Shown: positions 63,406 to 64,000 of the stretch, piece by piece
How the letters are laid out: each line of letters opens with the position of its first letter
Position numbering within the stretch: the stretch's first letter is position 1
NCBI RefSeq assembly: GCF_014646815.1
Contig: NZ_BMNZ01000001.1
Span: 783,428-847,427 of the forward strand
Direction: 5' to 3'
Origin: Terrabacter tumescens
GTDB taxonomy: Bacteria > Actinomycetota > Actinomycetes > Actinomycetales > Dermatophilaceae
Length of the DNA: 64,000 nucleotides
Made by a program: the position numbers and the translations under genes
Notes under the pieces: model-generated
Told to the model about the DNA's origin: nothing
What the model saw: only the letters and a program-made list of their open reading frames with translations
Databases searched by the model: none

Positions 63406-64000
63406 CAGCCTCCACCAGAAGCGTCGCGCGCCGGTCTGGCACCCGTCAGCAACCCCACGACGCAGACAAGGCCTATGCCGCATTCGGCTTCGGGGGCCGG
63501 AGCGGCTCTCGGCGTGGCGAGGAATCGTGGACGGCCGACTTCACGGGGGCCTCCGCGAGTTTGCGCTTACCTTCACCTACGAGCACGACAGCGGGGTGGA
63601 CGCAGAGTTGGTCGCACGAGCTCGCAAATCGGACTCCGCGCGGGGGGTGAGTTCAGGAAGGCACACCGGGTCTCGTTCAACCTACGTGGCGAATTCCCGC
63701 CACTCCATGGAACAACTTGCGAGCCCGTCGACGAGCTTGGGGAAGGGCGTAGCCAGTAAGGCCTGGACAGCCTCCCACCTGGGCAGTCCCATGAGTCATT
63801 CCGGCTCCCTTCTGTTGTCAACCGGCCGCGTCGAGGTGGGTCTTCCGCGTGGTGGCTGCGCGGCGTAGCGTCGTTGAGGCGGGTCCGGGAAGTGGCTGAT
63901 CCGAAGCGCTGGTGAGCGGGTTCGAGCCGGCCGCGCTGGATAACTGAGACGCCCCGTAGTGCCCTCCCGGACCCGCGTCTCGTTCGACCACCTTGACCTC
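63406..64000. other. terminal 595 nt without a convincing gene; 12-bp inverted repeat
   Basis: No reliable gene. Near 63520-63620 a plus-strand stretch reads SAWRGIVDGRLHGGLREFAL then TFTYEHDSGVDAELVARAR, which looks protein-like but has no start and soon degenerates; it may be a relic. GCGGGTCCGGGA (63879-63890) and TCCCGGACCCGC (63965-63976) are perfect inverted repeats 74 nt apart, possibly the end of a mobile element or part of a gene beyond the window. Confidence 0.4.

Overview
The window is high-GC DNA (roughly 70% G+C by eye) from an actinobacterium. Supporting signs are the GT4-type glgA divergent from glgC, an F420-type luciferase-like oxidoreductase, DUF3099, a SURF1 protein, a MalT-like LuxR regulator and many genes whose start codon lies 6-8 nt behind a TANNNT box (leaderless mRNA). 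Micrococcales, perhaps Intrasporangiaceae, is my best guess from gene repertoire; this is inference only.

Layout. 1-9.9 kb: a truncated stomatin-like gene with its NfeD partner, an ABC ATPase, two conserved unknowns, a PIG-L deacetylase, the divergent glycogen genes glgA/glgC, an LLM oxidoreductase, a ZIP transporter and serB. 9.9-16.2 kb: a cyanophycin-type locus, with cyanophycinase, cyanophycin synthetase and, convergent to them, a second CphA-like Mur ligase that lacks the ATP-grasp module and ends in TPR-like repeats. 16.2-21.1 kb: fabG-fabI, two small actinobacterial proteins, a type-B carboxylesterase and moaA. 21.2-30 kb: a membrane-anchored cyclophilin, a SulP transporter, a frameshifted acyltransferase, a four-fold cold-shock-domain protein, SURF1, a frameshifted wax ester synthase, a VOC protein and an SRPBCC-like protein. 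30-52 kb: an ABC exporter, enoyl-CoA hydratase, small zinc-ribbon proteins, an ABC-F ATPase, a MerR regulator fused to a sliding-clamp-like domain, a GH63-like glucosidase, a FemX/alanine-racemase-like pair, a MalT-like regulator with its DUF4386 target operon, a UvrA paralogue, and a permease-USP fusion next to a USP gene.

From about 52.2 to 62.15 kb the composition drops, the leaderless signature disappears and the 7-mer GGCATAC, frequent elsewhere, is absent. This is an accessory island. It holds a DUF4062 (TIR-like) protein with an unrecognised 175-aa partner, a DUF6582 protein, an HNH endonuclease, a DUF6236 protein, a broken methyltransferase, a membrane protein, and a nuclease-like gene whose 5' end is cut off exactly where a chromosomal tetR gene ends. 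No integrase or transposase was seen inside it. A TetR/SnoaL-like divergent pair follows, and the last 0.6 kb has no convincing gene.

The best candidates for undescribed biology are the DUF4062 pair, the MerR-clamp fusion, the ATP-grasp-less CphA-like Mur ligase, the four-CSD protein, and two sequence patterns: the GGCATAC word and an 11-bp tandem array that supplies both stop codons of a convergent gene pair.
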